Shown here piece after piece: positions 14,930-22,812 of a stretch of DNA of 29,101 bases. A program made the position numbers and the translations under genes. The notes beneath the pieces are model-generated. The model was not told the DNA's origin. It made no database searches and saw nothing but the letters and a program-made list of their open reading frames with translations. Source of the DNA: an uncultured Clostridium sp. (lineage in GTDB: Bacteria; Bacillota; Clostridia; TANB77; CAG-508); NCBI GenBank assembly GCA_900556975.1, contig USQZ01000020.1, forward strand, positions 1 through 29,101, in the 5' to 3' direction. Each line of letters begins with the position of its first letter. The first letter of the stretch is position 1.

Positions 14930-17900
14930 TTAAATTGCGTTCCCTCTAATGCTGTTCCGGTTTTTGTCTTGTTTTTTTATTTTTAAGCTGTATGTAGGAA
15001 TATTTTCACTCTTTGTATTAACATTAACAATAGCTTTATTCATATTATTTTTTTCAACAATAGTTGCTTTTTGGAATTCTTCATCATCACTATTTATAAC
15101 TAGCTGATTATTAGAGTCTCTAGAAACAGTGAATGATATTTCATTTTGATTTATATAGTATCCGTCTGCTTTAATTTCTTGTAGCTTATATTTTATATTT
15201 GGAATTAAATTTATTATTGAAAGTTCACTCTGACTATCTGTTGTAAAAATTTTTCCAACCTCTCCATAAATTCCACCTGTTAATTTAAATTTAATTCCTT
15301 TTAACTTTTCTCCTGTTTGACTCGATTTAAGAATTTTTATATCATATTTTGCTATGTCTTCTACTTCAATATTTAAAACACACTTGCCTTCTATATCAGT
15401 TATATTAGCATCATTTTTTAAAGTTCCTGAAATAATATTCACTTTGAGATTCTCTTGATCATCTGCTGTAACTTTAAATTTAATTTCATCATTATTTAAA
15501 ATGTAGCTTGAAGGTGTTTGAATTTCCTTCACTGTATATTCTTTATCTATAAATAAGCCTTCAATATTTATAATTCCATTAGCATCTGTAATTCCAGTTT
15601 TTGTCATTTGGTCATTTGTTACTTTATATGTAGCACCTTCAACTCTAGTATCTGTTCCCGCTTTTGACTTAGTAATCTTCATTGTATATTTTTTAGCAAT
15701 CATAATTCCTAATTTATTTGATTCTACTTTAGCTTTTAATTTTCCATCTTCAGTATCAAAGCAAAACTCTACTGCATGCGTACTATATGTAATATCATTA
15801 TATTTAGTATCAGAAGGTATTTCTATACCATAGCTAAATACTAATGATTCTTTAGGTGAAAGAATATAATCATTTAAGTCTATCAAATATGTTTTTACGT
15901 TTGCCCAATCTGTTATTTCATCAGAACTCTTCCATTCATTTTTAGTGTCATTTAAATCTGTTGATACTATTTCGTTACTTGAATAATATACTTTAGCTTT
16001 TTCCTTTATATTATTAGGTAAAGTTATTCCTCCTGCTTTCATTGTAACAGAATATGTTGAACCCATATCCATTTCATTAATCTGATATTTATTTCCTTTA
16101 AAAGGTATTTTACCTATTAATTTAACTTCACTAATTGTTTTAGAATAGTTATTTGTAATTGTTTGATTTATCTGTGCATTTTGTGATTGGTTTGATTTGT
16201 CTAGTATAGCTATTTGTGGAGATACAACTTTTGTTCCATTTTCATCGAAATCACTTAAATTTTGAGAAGTAAGCAATGATGTTGGTGCAATTATTTGCAA
16301 TGAATTTGTTTTATATAATACATTTTCATCTGTTTTTCCATCTCCATTTATATCTAAAATATCTAATGCACTGGAAGTAGTTTTATAGCTATGGCAACTC
16401 TTATTAATTGCATACAATTTAATTAATTTAGTTGTTGCAGCTTCTCTTGGATCTGCTGTTATATCAGCATTTACTGTTATTTTATAATCTGAATCTTTTA
16501 CACTATTAGTATAAATTTTTATAAATTTCTTTTCATTTTCTTCATATGTTTCATAAGATGAAATTTCTGTATCATCTTTGTCAACAGTTACAGATTTTAG
16601 ATTAATGTCTAAAATCTGTTCTGGAAATTCAATAACAAATATACTATTTCCCCACTTTGCTTCATTATAATAAGAAGTTTCCGTTGTAATTGTCATAGTC
16701 ATATCTTTTGTTTCTTGATTTGAAATAACAGTTGGTGAAACATTGAACTTTAAAGCTGAAACTTGTTTTTCATAGTAAGCATAATTTTCTGTTGAATTAA
16801 TTTCTGTTTCTATTGAATTTTCAATTTTTCCGCCTTCTACGTATGAATATATATAATTTATTTTCTCAAATTCTTCTAACGAAATTTCTGATGTTATTTT
16901 ATCATCGTCAATTTCTTTAATCTGATATAAATATAAATATGAATTAGGATTTATTTTACTTGTTTCAACTCTTATTGATTTAACTGTCTTTTCAAATTTA
17001 AAAGGACTACTTGAAGTGTAATCATTACATTCACTTTTGGTTACACTAAGTAAAAGTTCATCTGTCTCATTATCATAAACTTTTATCCATCCGTCTTCTG
17101 GTAGTAATCCATCCAAATTTGAAAAGTAAACACCTGTAGTTTTTATATAATTTGTCATGTCAGTATATATTTCTGATGAATTTAAAAATTTATCACTTTG
17201 CTTTTCTTTCATATACATACCGTCTTGAATTTCGTTTCCTGTATAGCCTTTCCATGCTACTATATATTCATCTTTGTCTTTTTCGTTCTTTCCAATATTA
17301 TTATATGTATCCAATAGTGCTTTTTTAGAAATAATATTTCTATAAGAATTTGAGTCTGTATTTAATACATTTTTTCCTATTTCTATATCAAATGTAGCTT
17401 CGTCACCTTTGGCTTCATTCCATGTATGTGTATAATCCTTTTCATTTGATGATATGTAAGGATTTTCATTTGAAAATTCTTCACTACTATTGTTATAACC
17501 ATAGTACTTTCCTCTTGTTGGAAATGTAATACTAATTGAACTCTCTTCTGATTTTTCATATGCTTCTAATGGATATTTTACTTGAATAGAATAACTATTA
17601 TATCTGGAAACGCTTTGTAAGATATTTCCCCTATCATCTATCACAGCTTCTCTTGACACTGTTAATACTTTACTTTCTTTATCATAATCATAAGTGCAAT
17701 TTTGAGAAGTAACAGTTGCACTTATTGCATCATATCCATTTAATGTTGGTATTGTAATTTCTGTAATTTGTTTTTGAATTAATAATTCTTTTGCTATTTC
17801 TTCATATCCCACATCAAAATTAAGAAGGAGACCATCTGCTTTAACAGCAGTCATAATATCATGATTTGTTTTAATTACATTATTTTGATATGCTTGAGTT

Positions 17901-18535
17901 TTTGTATTTCCATACCAATCTATTTTCAATCCAACTGTCTTGTTAATATTTACCGTTTTCGTTCCATCATCAGATATCCATGTTCCTGTAAGAATTATCT
18001 GATTATTTGCAGTACTATAATTATTTATATTATTTCCAATATTCGCATTTACAGTACCAAAGAATAGTCTTTGCGTTCCATGTGAAATTGTATTTAGTTC
18101 TAGTTCTTTAATGTCATTTCCAATATAATCTTTTTTTAGAACATCATCTTTTACTAAAGTAGATGAAAAATAAAAATTTTTCCCATTAATTGATATCTTT
18201 CCGTTCTCAAGTCGTCCTTCATCGGTAACGCTAATATCAAAATATAATGAAGCTTTTTTCCCAATATTATTACATGTACCATCATATCTTTCAGCATAAC
18301 CATCATTGTCAAGATCTCTAATAAAAAAACTACTAAACTTTACATACTCACAATTGTCAATGTTAGAATCACTCTCTGTAACTTGGTTATATGTCATAGC
18401 TCTTCTATATTCGTTGTTGTTAATGTCAATTCTTTTTGAATTTTTATTTTTTATTAAATTAGGTTGAATTATATCGATTGCGAATATAAATATAATTGCA
18501 ATCAATATGGTTAATGTTTTTTTTCTCTTTCTCAT
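14930..18535 (-). CDS. Giant adhesin, N-terminal fragment
   Basis: 1201 codons starting MRKRKKTLTILIAIIFIFAI, a basic N-terminus plus hydrophobic helix for export. Next comes a region with a calcium-loop-like stretch (DLDNDGYAERYDG) and about 900 residues of beta-rich adhesin-like sequence that I cannot assign. It includes a second DINGDGKTDENV loop and a segment resembling bacterial Ig/isopeptide domains. From ~950 there are two prealbumin-like domains (MKITKSKAGTDTRVEGATYK; YDIKILKSSQTGEKLKGIKF) and the first strand of a third (YSLKIKKQDK). The last residues NRNSIRGNAI are out-of-frame: deletion of one A restores KTGTALEGTQFKL. Start ATG 18535 has GAAGGAAC just upstream. Upstream lies only AT-rich DNA and the terminator of the previous gene. 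Confidence 0.85.
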   Translation of the reverse strand: MRKRKKTLTILIAIIFIFAIDIIQPNLIKNKNSKRIDINNNEYRRAMTYNQVTESDSNIDNCEYVKFSSFFIRDLDNDGYAERYDGTCNNIGKKASLYFDISVTDEGRLENGKISINGKNFYFSSTLVKDDVLKKDYIGNDIKELELNTISHGTQRLFFGTVNANIGNNINNYSTANNQIILTGTWISDDGTKTVNINKTVGLKIDWYGNTKTQAYQNNVIKTNHDIMTAVKADGLLLNFDVGYEEIAKELLIQKQITEITIPTLNGYDAISATVTSQNCTYDYDKESKVLTVSREAVIDDRGNILQSVSRYNSYSIQVKYPLEAYEKSEESSISITFPTRGKYYGYNNSSEEFSNENPYISSNEKDYTHTWNEAKGDEATFDIEIGKNVLNTDSNSYRNIISKKALLDTYNNIGKNEKDKDEYIVAWKGYTGNEIQDGMYMKEKQSDKFLNSSEIYTDMTNYIKTTGVYFSNLDGLLPEDGWIKVYDNETDELLLSVTKSECNDYTSSSPFKFEKTVKSIRVETSKINPNSYLYLYQIKEIDDDKITSEISLEEFEKINYIYSYVEGGKIENSIETEINSTENYAYYEKQVSALKFNVSPTVISNQETKDMTMTITTETSYYNEAKWGNSIFVIEFPEQILDINLKSVTVDKDDTEISSYETYEENEKKFIKIYTNSVKDSDYKITVNADITADPREAATTKLIKLYAINKSCHSYKTTSSALDILDINGDGKTDENVLYKTNSLQIIAPTSLLTSQNLSDFDENGTKVVSPQIAILDKSNQSQNAQINQTITNNYSKTISEVKLIGKIPFKGNKYQINEMDMGSTYSVTMKAGGITLPNNIKEKAKVYYSSNEIVSTDLNDTKNEWKSSDEITDWANVKTYLIDLNDYILSPKESLVFSYGIEIPSDTKYNDITYSTHAVEFCFDTEDGKLKAKVESNKLGIMIAKKYTMKITKSKAGTDTRVEGATYKVTNDQMTKTGITDANGIINIEGLFIDKEYTVKEIQTPSSYILNNDEIKFKVTADDQENLKVNIISGTLKNDANITDIEGKCVLNIEVEDIAKYDIKILKSSQTGEKLKGIKFKLTGGIYGEVGKIFTTDSQSELSIINLIPNIKYKLQEIKADGYYINQNEISFTVSRDSNNQLVINSDDEEFQKATIVEKNNMNKAIVNVNTKSENIPTYSLKIKKQDKNRNSIRGNAI

Positions 18536-18744
18536 GTTCCTTCTCTAAACTTCTTTATATTTTATTTTTTATAATAATTACATTTTTTTTTATTAAAGTA
18601 AATAACAAAAAAATACATTTAATCAACAATAATTGTTTAACTTATATCTTGCGTAGTGCTTTGCACTTTTTAATATTTTAATATCTTTTATTTATTTTTT
18701 TTTTTACAAAACATTACTTTTCTTACGGAATAGCACAAAAAAAC
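18536..18744. other. AT-rich intergenic region upstream of the giant gene
   Basis: With the adjoining hairpin this is part of a ~309-bp gene-free stretch. It should hold the giant gene promoter, but no pair of boxes stands out from the long A/T runs. A small AGTGC-ttt-GCACT hairpin sits near 18655-18667. I see no ORF with a ribosome binding site. Confidence 0.4.
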
Positions 18745-18785
18745 AAAAATAGAACATGGAATGTTAAATTCCATGTTCTATTTTT
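18745..18785 (-). terminator. Terminator of the FGE-like protein gene
   Basis: A perfect 18-bp stem, AAAAATAGAACATGGAAT (18745-18762) against its complement at 18768-18785, with loop GTTAA. On the minus strand it is followed by GTTTTTTTG. It lies 60 bp past the TAA at 18845, between two genes on the same strand. Confidence 0.9.
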
Positions 18786-18844
18786 ATAAATCATTTTATA
18801 TTATTCTTTTATTAAAATATCTTCGATTAGGTTAATTTTCAAAT

Positions 18845-20137
18845 TTATTTAATATATAAATAAGCTCTAGTTCCTATTCCATTCATTGTAATTTTGGGAT
18901 TATATCCATATCTATATGGAGCTGATCCTCCTGAACCAATATTTCCACAATCGCCACCTCTACATCTTCGTGCATTTTCATTGTTTGTTTCTAAAGTCCA
19001 TTCATATACATTTCCTCCCAAATCATAAATGTTGTTAGCCTTAGTATATTCTGTACTTCCTGATGGGATTTTTATACTATTATTTTGCAATTTGGTTAAT
19101 ATATTTCCGTTCGTGTCAGTATATTCAAAGGTACTGTTTTTATAGTTTCCCCAACTAGTTGAATTTTTTATTTCAGAATTTGTCTTATTTCCACTATCAA
19201 TTAACCACTGCAAAGTTTCATCCCATAAGCATCCCCATATCATACTTGTTTCTACATTTATATTTGTATCTATTCTTTTTAAATTAGTGTATAGAAAATA
19301 CCAGTTTTGGTTGCTTATGACATTGTTCATTCTTTGAACTACTGGCTTCTCTTCAGCTATATTTCCTGTCTCATATCTTCCTATCCAAAATCCTCCATAA
19401 ATTTGAATTGATTCGATTGTTGATTCAAAAGTATCTTGTAATTCATTTAACAATTTCTTTTTTGTCATTCCCTGCAATCCATATCTTGAGAAGTACATCT
19501 CATTATCATAAGTAGATAATACGTTAGGCTCGTAATTGTTGTTTGCATATACACTTCTTCCTGAATAGTTATATGTGTATAACTTACTCTTTTTCTTTCC
19601 ACTTGAATCTGTTTCATATATTCTACTAATATCTGGTACAGGTACCCACACCCATTGATTTCTTGTGCAAGACTCATTCCAAGCATTTTCATTTGTTACT
19701 TCTCCTGTTCCTTCATAAATAACAAACCCTGTGTTTACTGTATGCTCTCCATCGGCTCCTGATGCTATATATCCTTTTGGTACAGGTACTGCTACATTCG
19801 CTGTATCATATACTATATCAACTTTTGTTAAATCCCACTCGCTTGTATTGACCGTTTGTACTGATGTTGCATCATTTTGTGTGCTTATACTACTATTGTT
19901 CACACTATTTTGACTTTCATCATTCTCTTTTGTATTATTATCATTTTGAGTCGTTTCTTCGTTTAATTGAGTTTCATCAGATTTATTATTTTCTTGTTCT
20001 GCATTTGCTTGTGGTAAGTTCACTTTTGAAATTTCGTTTTTACTTTTTAATTCTAATGATATAATTAGTGCTGATACTAAACAAACTATAATCAGTATTA
20101 TAATCACTGGTATAATCCATTTTTTATTTTTCTTCAT
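18845..20137 (-). CDS. Membrane-anchored FGE-sulfatase / C-type-lectin-like protein
   Basis: 430 residues starting MKKNKKWIIPVIIILIIVCL. It has one N-terminal anchor helix, then a Ser/Asn/Gln/Thr/Glu-rich spacer (about residues 40-105), then a ~320-residue domain. Family signs are NQWVWVPVPD, GGFWIGRYETG, NIYDLGGNVYEWTLE and the end RRCRGGDCG to GIGTRAYLYIK. These correspond to the W-V-P, F-I-G-R-Y-E, N-V-x-E-W and RGG-x(n)-G-x-R signatures of the formylglycine-generating-enzyme fold. True FGE uses a Cys pair near the end; a Cys pair occurs here (RRCRGGDC), but the surroundings differ, so catalysis is doubtful and a ligand-binding role is more likely. ATG 20137 is preferred over TTG 20158. 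The protein is predicted outside the cell. Confidence 0.75.
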   Translation of the reverse strand: MKKNKKWIIPVIIILIIVCLVSALIISLELKSKNEISKVNLPQANAEQENNKSDETQLNEETTQNDNNTKENDESQNSVNNSSISTQNDATSVQTVNTSEWDLTKVDIVYDTANVAVPVPKGYIASGADGEHTVNTGFVIYEGTGEVTNENAWNESCTRNQWVWVPVPDISRIYETDSSGKKKSKLYTYNYSGRSVYANNNYEPNVLSTYDNEMYFSRYGLQGMTKKKLLNELQDTFESTIESIQIYGGFWIGRYETGNIAEEKPVVQRMNNVISNQNWYFLYTNLKRIDTNINVETSMIWGCLWDETLQWLIDSGNKTNSEIKNSTSWGNYKNSTFEYTDTNGNILTKLQNNSIKIPSGSTEYTKANNIYDLGGNVYEWTLETNNENARRCRGGDCGNIGSGGSAPYRYGYNPKITMNGIGTRAYLYIK

Positions 20138-20175
20138 TCGTCTTCTCTTTTCACACAAAATAATTTTTCAATATT

Positions 20176-20204
20176 ATTTTATACATAAATTTTTCTTTTG
20201 TAAA
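20176..20204 (-). promoter_or_regulatory. Promoter of the FGE-like protein gene
   Basis: On the minus strand TTTACA (20204-20199), 17-bp spacer, TAAAAT (20181-20176), about 40 bp before the ATG at 20137. The inverted pair GGTAAAA (20205-20211) / TTTTACC (20220-20226) lies directly upstream of the -35 box and might bind a regulator. Confidence 0.5.
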
Positions 20205-20250
20205 GGTAAAAAATAACCATTTTACCGTGTCATGAGACTTCCTTTTTAAC

Positions 20251-20276
20251 ATATAAAAAATAGAAAATTTTTATAT
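20251..20276 (-). terminator. Weak AT-only hairpin after the AI-2E permease gene
   Basis: ATATAAAAA (20251-20259) pairs with TTTTTATAT (20268-20276) around an 8-nt loop, about 40 bp past the stop at 20315. The stem has no G-C pair, so terminator function is uncertain. Confidence 0.3.
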
Positions 20277-20314
20277 ATTTTCATTGTAATATAATTAAAA
20301 TGACATTATATTAA

Positions 20315-21460
20315 CTATAAATTCTTAACTTCTATCTGTTCTTTTTTCTTTTTTTCTCTTATTTCTATGAAATCTACTATTAGTAATTTTAGTATTGCAA
20401 TGACTGGTACTGATAAGAACATTCCTATTACTCCGAAAAATTCTCCGCCTATGGTTACTGCAAATATTACTAGTATTGGACTTATTTTAAGTCCGTCTCC
20501 TAATATTTTAGGGTTTATTATGTTTGCATCTATTTGTTGTAATATAATAACTGTTACTGCCATTATTAAAGCTTGTTGTATTCCTCCTGTAAATACAGTT
20601 ATCAAAACTGCTACGGCTATAGCAATTATAGCTCCAAAGTATGGAATGATATTGAACAATCCAATAAAGAATCCTAGTAGTATTGAATATTTCACTCCTA
20701 TAATTGTAAGGGCTATTGATACCAGTATTCCAATTATTATGGCATCAATGATTTGACAGTATATAAAGTCTAATAAGATTTTATTTGATGTTGTGAAATA
20801 TTTGCTTAAACGTGTGTATGCTGATTCGTCAAACATAGATTTCCCTAGCTTTTTCAAGAATTCTTTAATATCTTTTCTTTGTAATAAGATGTATATTGAA
20901 ATTACTATAGTAACAAAAATGTTAAATACTACTCCAAATACTCCTATTACTGTGTTTATATATCCTAAAATTCTGTCTGTGCTTAAATATGCTCCTATAT
21001 CAAATGATTGTACTTTACTTATTGCTTCTTCAATATTTACTTTTTTCAATATTGAATTTTCGTCTGCATTTGATACATAATTTTTTGCATCTTCTATGTA
21101 ATTTGGAAAATTATTAATAAGTTCTTGAATGCTTTCTTTTACTGGTGGCATAACACAATTTATTAATAAAATTATCAATAGGATTGCTATTATATAAATT
21201 GCAAATATGCTTATTGGTCTTGATACTTTTTCTAGCTTTTTATTCTTATTTAATAATCTTTCTAAAAATGTAACTGGTCTATAAAATAAATATGCAACTA
21301 TTACTCCCATTATAAATGGCATTATGACTGACACTATTCTTTGAGCGAAACTCCATAAAGCTCCAAAGTCACTTACAAATTTATAAACAAATATTAGTGC
21401 CATTCCTAATGTGAAATAATATAGCCATTTGCTTATTCCTTTTCCTCTTCTTATTCTCAT
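20315..21460 (-). CDS. AI-2E family permease (PF01594)
   Basis: A 381-residue polytopic membrane protein. The layout is that of the AI-2E/YdiK family: N-terminal helices (WLYYFTLGMALIFVYKF, PFIMGVIVAYLFYRPV), a helix near ~70, a long extracytoplasmic segment (~100-160), helices at ~165-195, and a C-terminal block with GFFIGLFNIIPYFGAIIAIA and QQIDANIINPKILGDGLKIS, both strongly conserved in the family. Length is typical (330-390). Members include TqsA (AI-2 export) and Na+/H+ antiporters, so the substrate cannot be predicted. Start ATG 21460 follows AAAGGAAAG. Although only 48 bp from yraN, it has its own promoter overlapping the yraN end, so it can be expressed separately. Confidence 0.92.
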   Translation of the reverse strand: MRIRRGKGISKWLYYFTLGMALIFVYKFVSDFGALWSFAQRIVSVIMPFIMGVIVAYLFYRPVTFLERLLNKNKKLEKVSRPISIFAIYIIAILLIILLINCVMPPVKESIQELINNFPNYIEDAKNYVSNADENSILKKVNIEEAISKVQSFDIGAYLSTDRILGYINTVIGVFGVVFNIFVTIVISIYILLQRKDIKEFLKKLGKSMFDESAYTRLSKYFTTSNKILLDFIYCQIIDAIIIGILVSIALTIIGVKYSILLGFFIGLFNIIPYFGAIIAIAVAVLITVFTGGIQQALIMAVTVIILQQIDANIINPKILGDGLKISPILVIFAVTIGGEFFGVIGMFLSVPVIAILKLLIVDFIEIREKKKKEQIEVKNL

Positions 21461-21490
21461 TTTTCTTTCCTTTCGTTTTTTTGTTATGCT

Positions 21491-21519
21491 AGTATATCAC
21501 CTTTTTGCCTATTTTTCAA
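21491..21519 (-). promoter_or_regulatory. Sigma-A type promoter of the AI-2E permease gene
   Basis: On the minus strand TTGAAA (21519-21514), 17-bp spacer, TATACT (21496-21491). The -35 box overlaps the last codons of yraN. The start would be near 21484, giving a ~23-nt leader. Confidence 0.75.
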
Positions 21520-21862
21520 TGTTTCTAGGAATATAGTTTATCTGCCAACTTTCTTTTTCAATGTATATTTCTATTGCATCGAATTGTATTTCCATGTCTC
21601 TTATTTTATTTATGTATATATAATATTCCGCTGTTTTCCAAATATGTTCTTGCTTTTGTTTATTTATTGCAAGTCTTGCTTCTATAAAATGACTAGTTCG
21701 TGTTTTTACTTCAACAAAGTGAATTGTGTTTCCTTTTCTTGCTATGATGTCTATTTCTCCAAGCTTGCTTCTGAAATTACATTTTAAAATCTGATATTTA
21801 TTAATTTCTAAATAATTTTTTGCTATTCTTTCTCCTAAATCTCCTAGTTTTTTGTTATTCAA
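21509..21862 (-). CDS. yraN: YraN / UPF0102 family nuclease-like protein
   Basis: The family has a restriction-endonuclease-like fold and typically sits beside dprA or rnhB; a role in DNA processing is suspected but not proven. Visible motifs are KKLGDLGERIAKNYLE at the start, then NFRSKLGEIDIIARKGNTIH and FVEVKTRTS, which contain the E-ID-ExK residues expected of a nuclease core. With the TTG start at 21862 the product is 117 residues (MNNKKLGDLGE), the normal family N-terminus, and GGAAAGG lies about 10 nt before it. An ATG at 21883 (124 residues) has no ribosome binding site. Either start overlaps the end of dprA, so the genes are translationally coupled. Confidence 0.9.
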   Translation of the reverse strand: MNNKKLGDLGERIAKNYLEINKYQILKCNFRSKLGEIDIIARKGNTIHFVEVKTRTSHFIEARLAINKQKQEHIWKTAEYYIYINKIRDMEIQFDAIEIYIEKESWQINYIPRNIEK

Positions 21863-22697
21863 TAATTCTGTATCCTTTCCCATATTCTTGTGTTATTATT
21901 TCTTCTAATTCTAATATTGTGAGTTCTTGATTTATTTCTGATATGCTTTTGTTTAGTTTTATTGCTAATTCTTCTTTGGTTAGAATTTCTTTTGAAAGTA
22001 GTTTTAAAATTTCATTATCATATTTTTTCTTGTTTTCTTTTTCTATAAATTCTATGTTTTGATTTTCGTAGTATTTTATTATGTCTTGAGCTTTTGTAAC
22101 TAATATTCCACCTTTTTTTATTATGCTATTTGGTCCTGTTCCATATGAATTACTTATACTGTGTGGCAGACAAAACACTGGTTTCTTTTGTTTTATTCCG
22201 TATTCTGCTGTTATTGTTGTTCCGCTTCTATGCTTTCCCTCTATCATTAATATTCCATCTGATAGTGCGCTTACTATTCTGTTTCGTTTTGGAAAGTGCA
22301 ATGAATCTGGTTCTGTTTCTGGTGGATACTCGCTAATTATTGCTCCTCCGTTTTTTATTATTTTTTCATATAGTGGTTTATTTTCTTTTGGGTATACGTG
22401 ATTAAATCCACTTCCTAAGACCGCAATTGTTATTCCGCCATTATTAATACATGTTTGATGTGCTATGCTGTCTATTCCTTTAGCTAGTCCACTGATTACA
22501 TTTATATTCTTTTTACAAAATTGTTTTACAAATTCTTCGGTTGTTCGTTCTCCTTCTCTTGATGAATTTCTAGAACCTACTACTGCAATTCCAAAATTGT
22601 TTAGTATTTCTTCATTTCCTTCTACATAAATTTCCGTGATTTTTAGTTTTCTTAATTTTTTTGGAAATGAAGGATCTTCTTTTTTTATTACTTTTAT
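21855..22697 (-). CDS. dprA: DNA processing protein DprA, Rossmann core, no canonical start codon
   Basis: DprA protects incoming single-stranded DNA and loads RecA during transformation. The frame is open from 22730 to TAA 21855 and contains the complete Rossmann core: GIAVVGSRNSSREGE, NVISGLAKGIDSIAHQ, TIAVLGSGFNHVYPKEN, GGAIISEYPPETEPDSLHFP, KRNRIVSALSDGILMIEG, SGTTITAEYGIKQKKPVFCLP. A C-terminal winged-helix-like end (KEELAIKLNKSISEINQELT) follows. The N-terminal SAM/HhH domain (~70 residues) of typical DprA is missing. No ATG, GTG or TTG exists before the TTG at 22301, which would cut the Rossmann fold in half. A good site, AAAGGAG (22706-22712), precedes ATA codons at 22700 and 22697; I take 22697 as the provisional start. 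The gene is either AUA-initiated or start-less. It lies between comM and yraN, a familiar order. Confidence 0.8.
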   Translation of the reverse strand: MKVIKKEDPSFPKKLRKLKITEIYVEGNEEILNNFGIAVVGSRNSSREGERTTEEFVKQFCKKNINVISGLAKGIDSIAHQTCINNGGITIAVLGSGFNHVYPKENKPLYEKIIKNGGAIISEYPPETEPDSLHFPKRNRIVSALSDGILMIEGKHRSGTTITAEYGIKQKKPVFCLPHSISNSYGTGPNSIIKKGGILVTKAQDIIKYYENQNIEFIEKENKKKYDNEILKLLSKEILTKEELAIKLNKSISEINQELTILELEEIITQEYGKGYRIIE

Positions 22698-22812
22698 TAT
22701 TCTTTCTCCTTTATAACAATATTTAGGTTTTTATTGGTTGCCCATAAACCTTTATAATAATCAACTTACAATGCATTTTTATGTTTACATTATAATTCTT
22801 ACTTTTTCTTTT

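Larger units (their letters stand above)
8229..18535 (-). pseudogene. Giant MucBP-repeat surface adhesin gene, frame broken at two poly-A tracts
   Basis: Three same-strand reading frames (14930-18535, 13879-14910, 8229-13502) are consecutive parts of one protein. Deleting one A near 14961-14979 and one A at 13891-13897 joins them into 10,305 nt, an exact 3434-codon frame plus stop. The joined protein has: a signal/anchor helix; a ~900-residue N-terminal region; about four prealbumin-like (Cna-B/SpaA type) domains at ~950-1390; a tryptophan-containing propeller-like repeat block at ~1395-1815; two InlB-B-like repeats; about 17 MucBP-type repeats at ~1840-3250; a DUF11-like domain; a TG motif; a membrane helix; and KKKRQ. 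There is no other stop in the joined frame. Whether the breaks are real mutations, phase-variable tracts or assembly errors cannot be decided here. I see a weak ribosome binding site (GAAGG) and no convincing promoter before 18535. Confidence 0.8.

Noticed and set aside
13889..14980. Programmed -1 ribosomal frameshifting at A7 in the giant gene
   Set aside because: The frame needed is +1 (or -2) at both sites. A -1 shift enters the wrong frame, so classical A AAA AAA slippage does not explain it.
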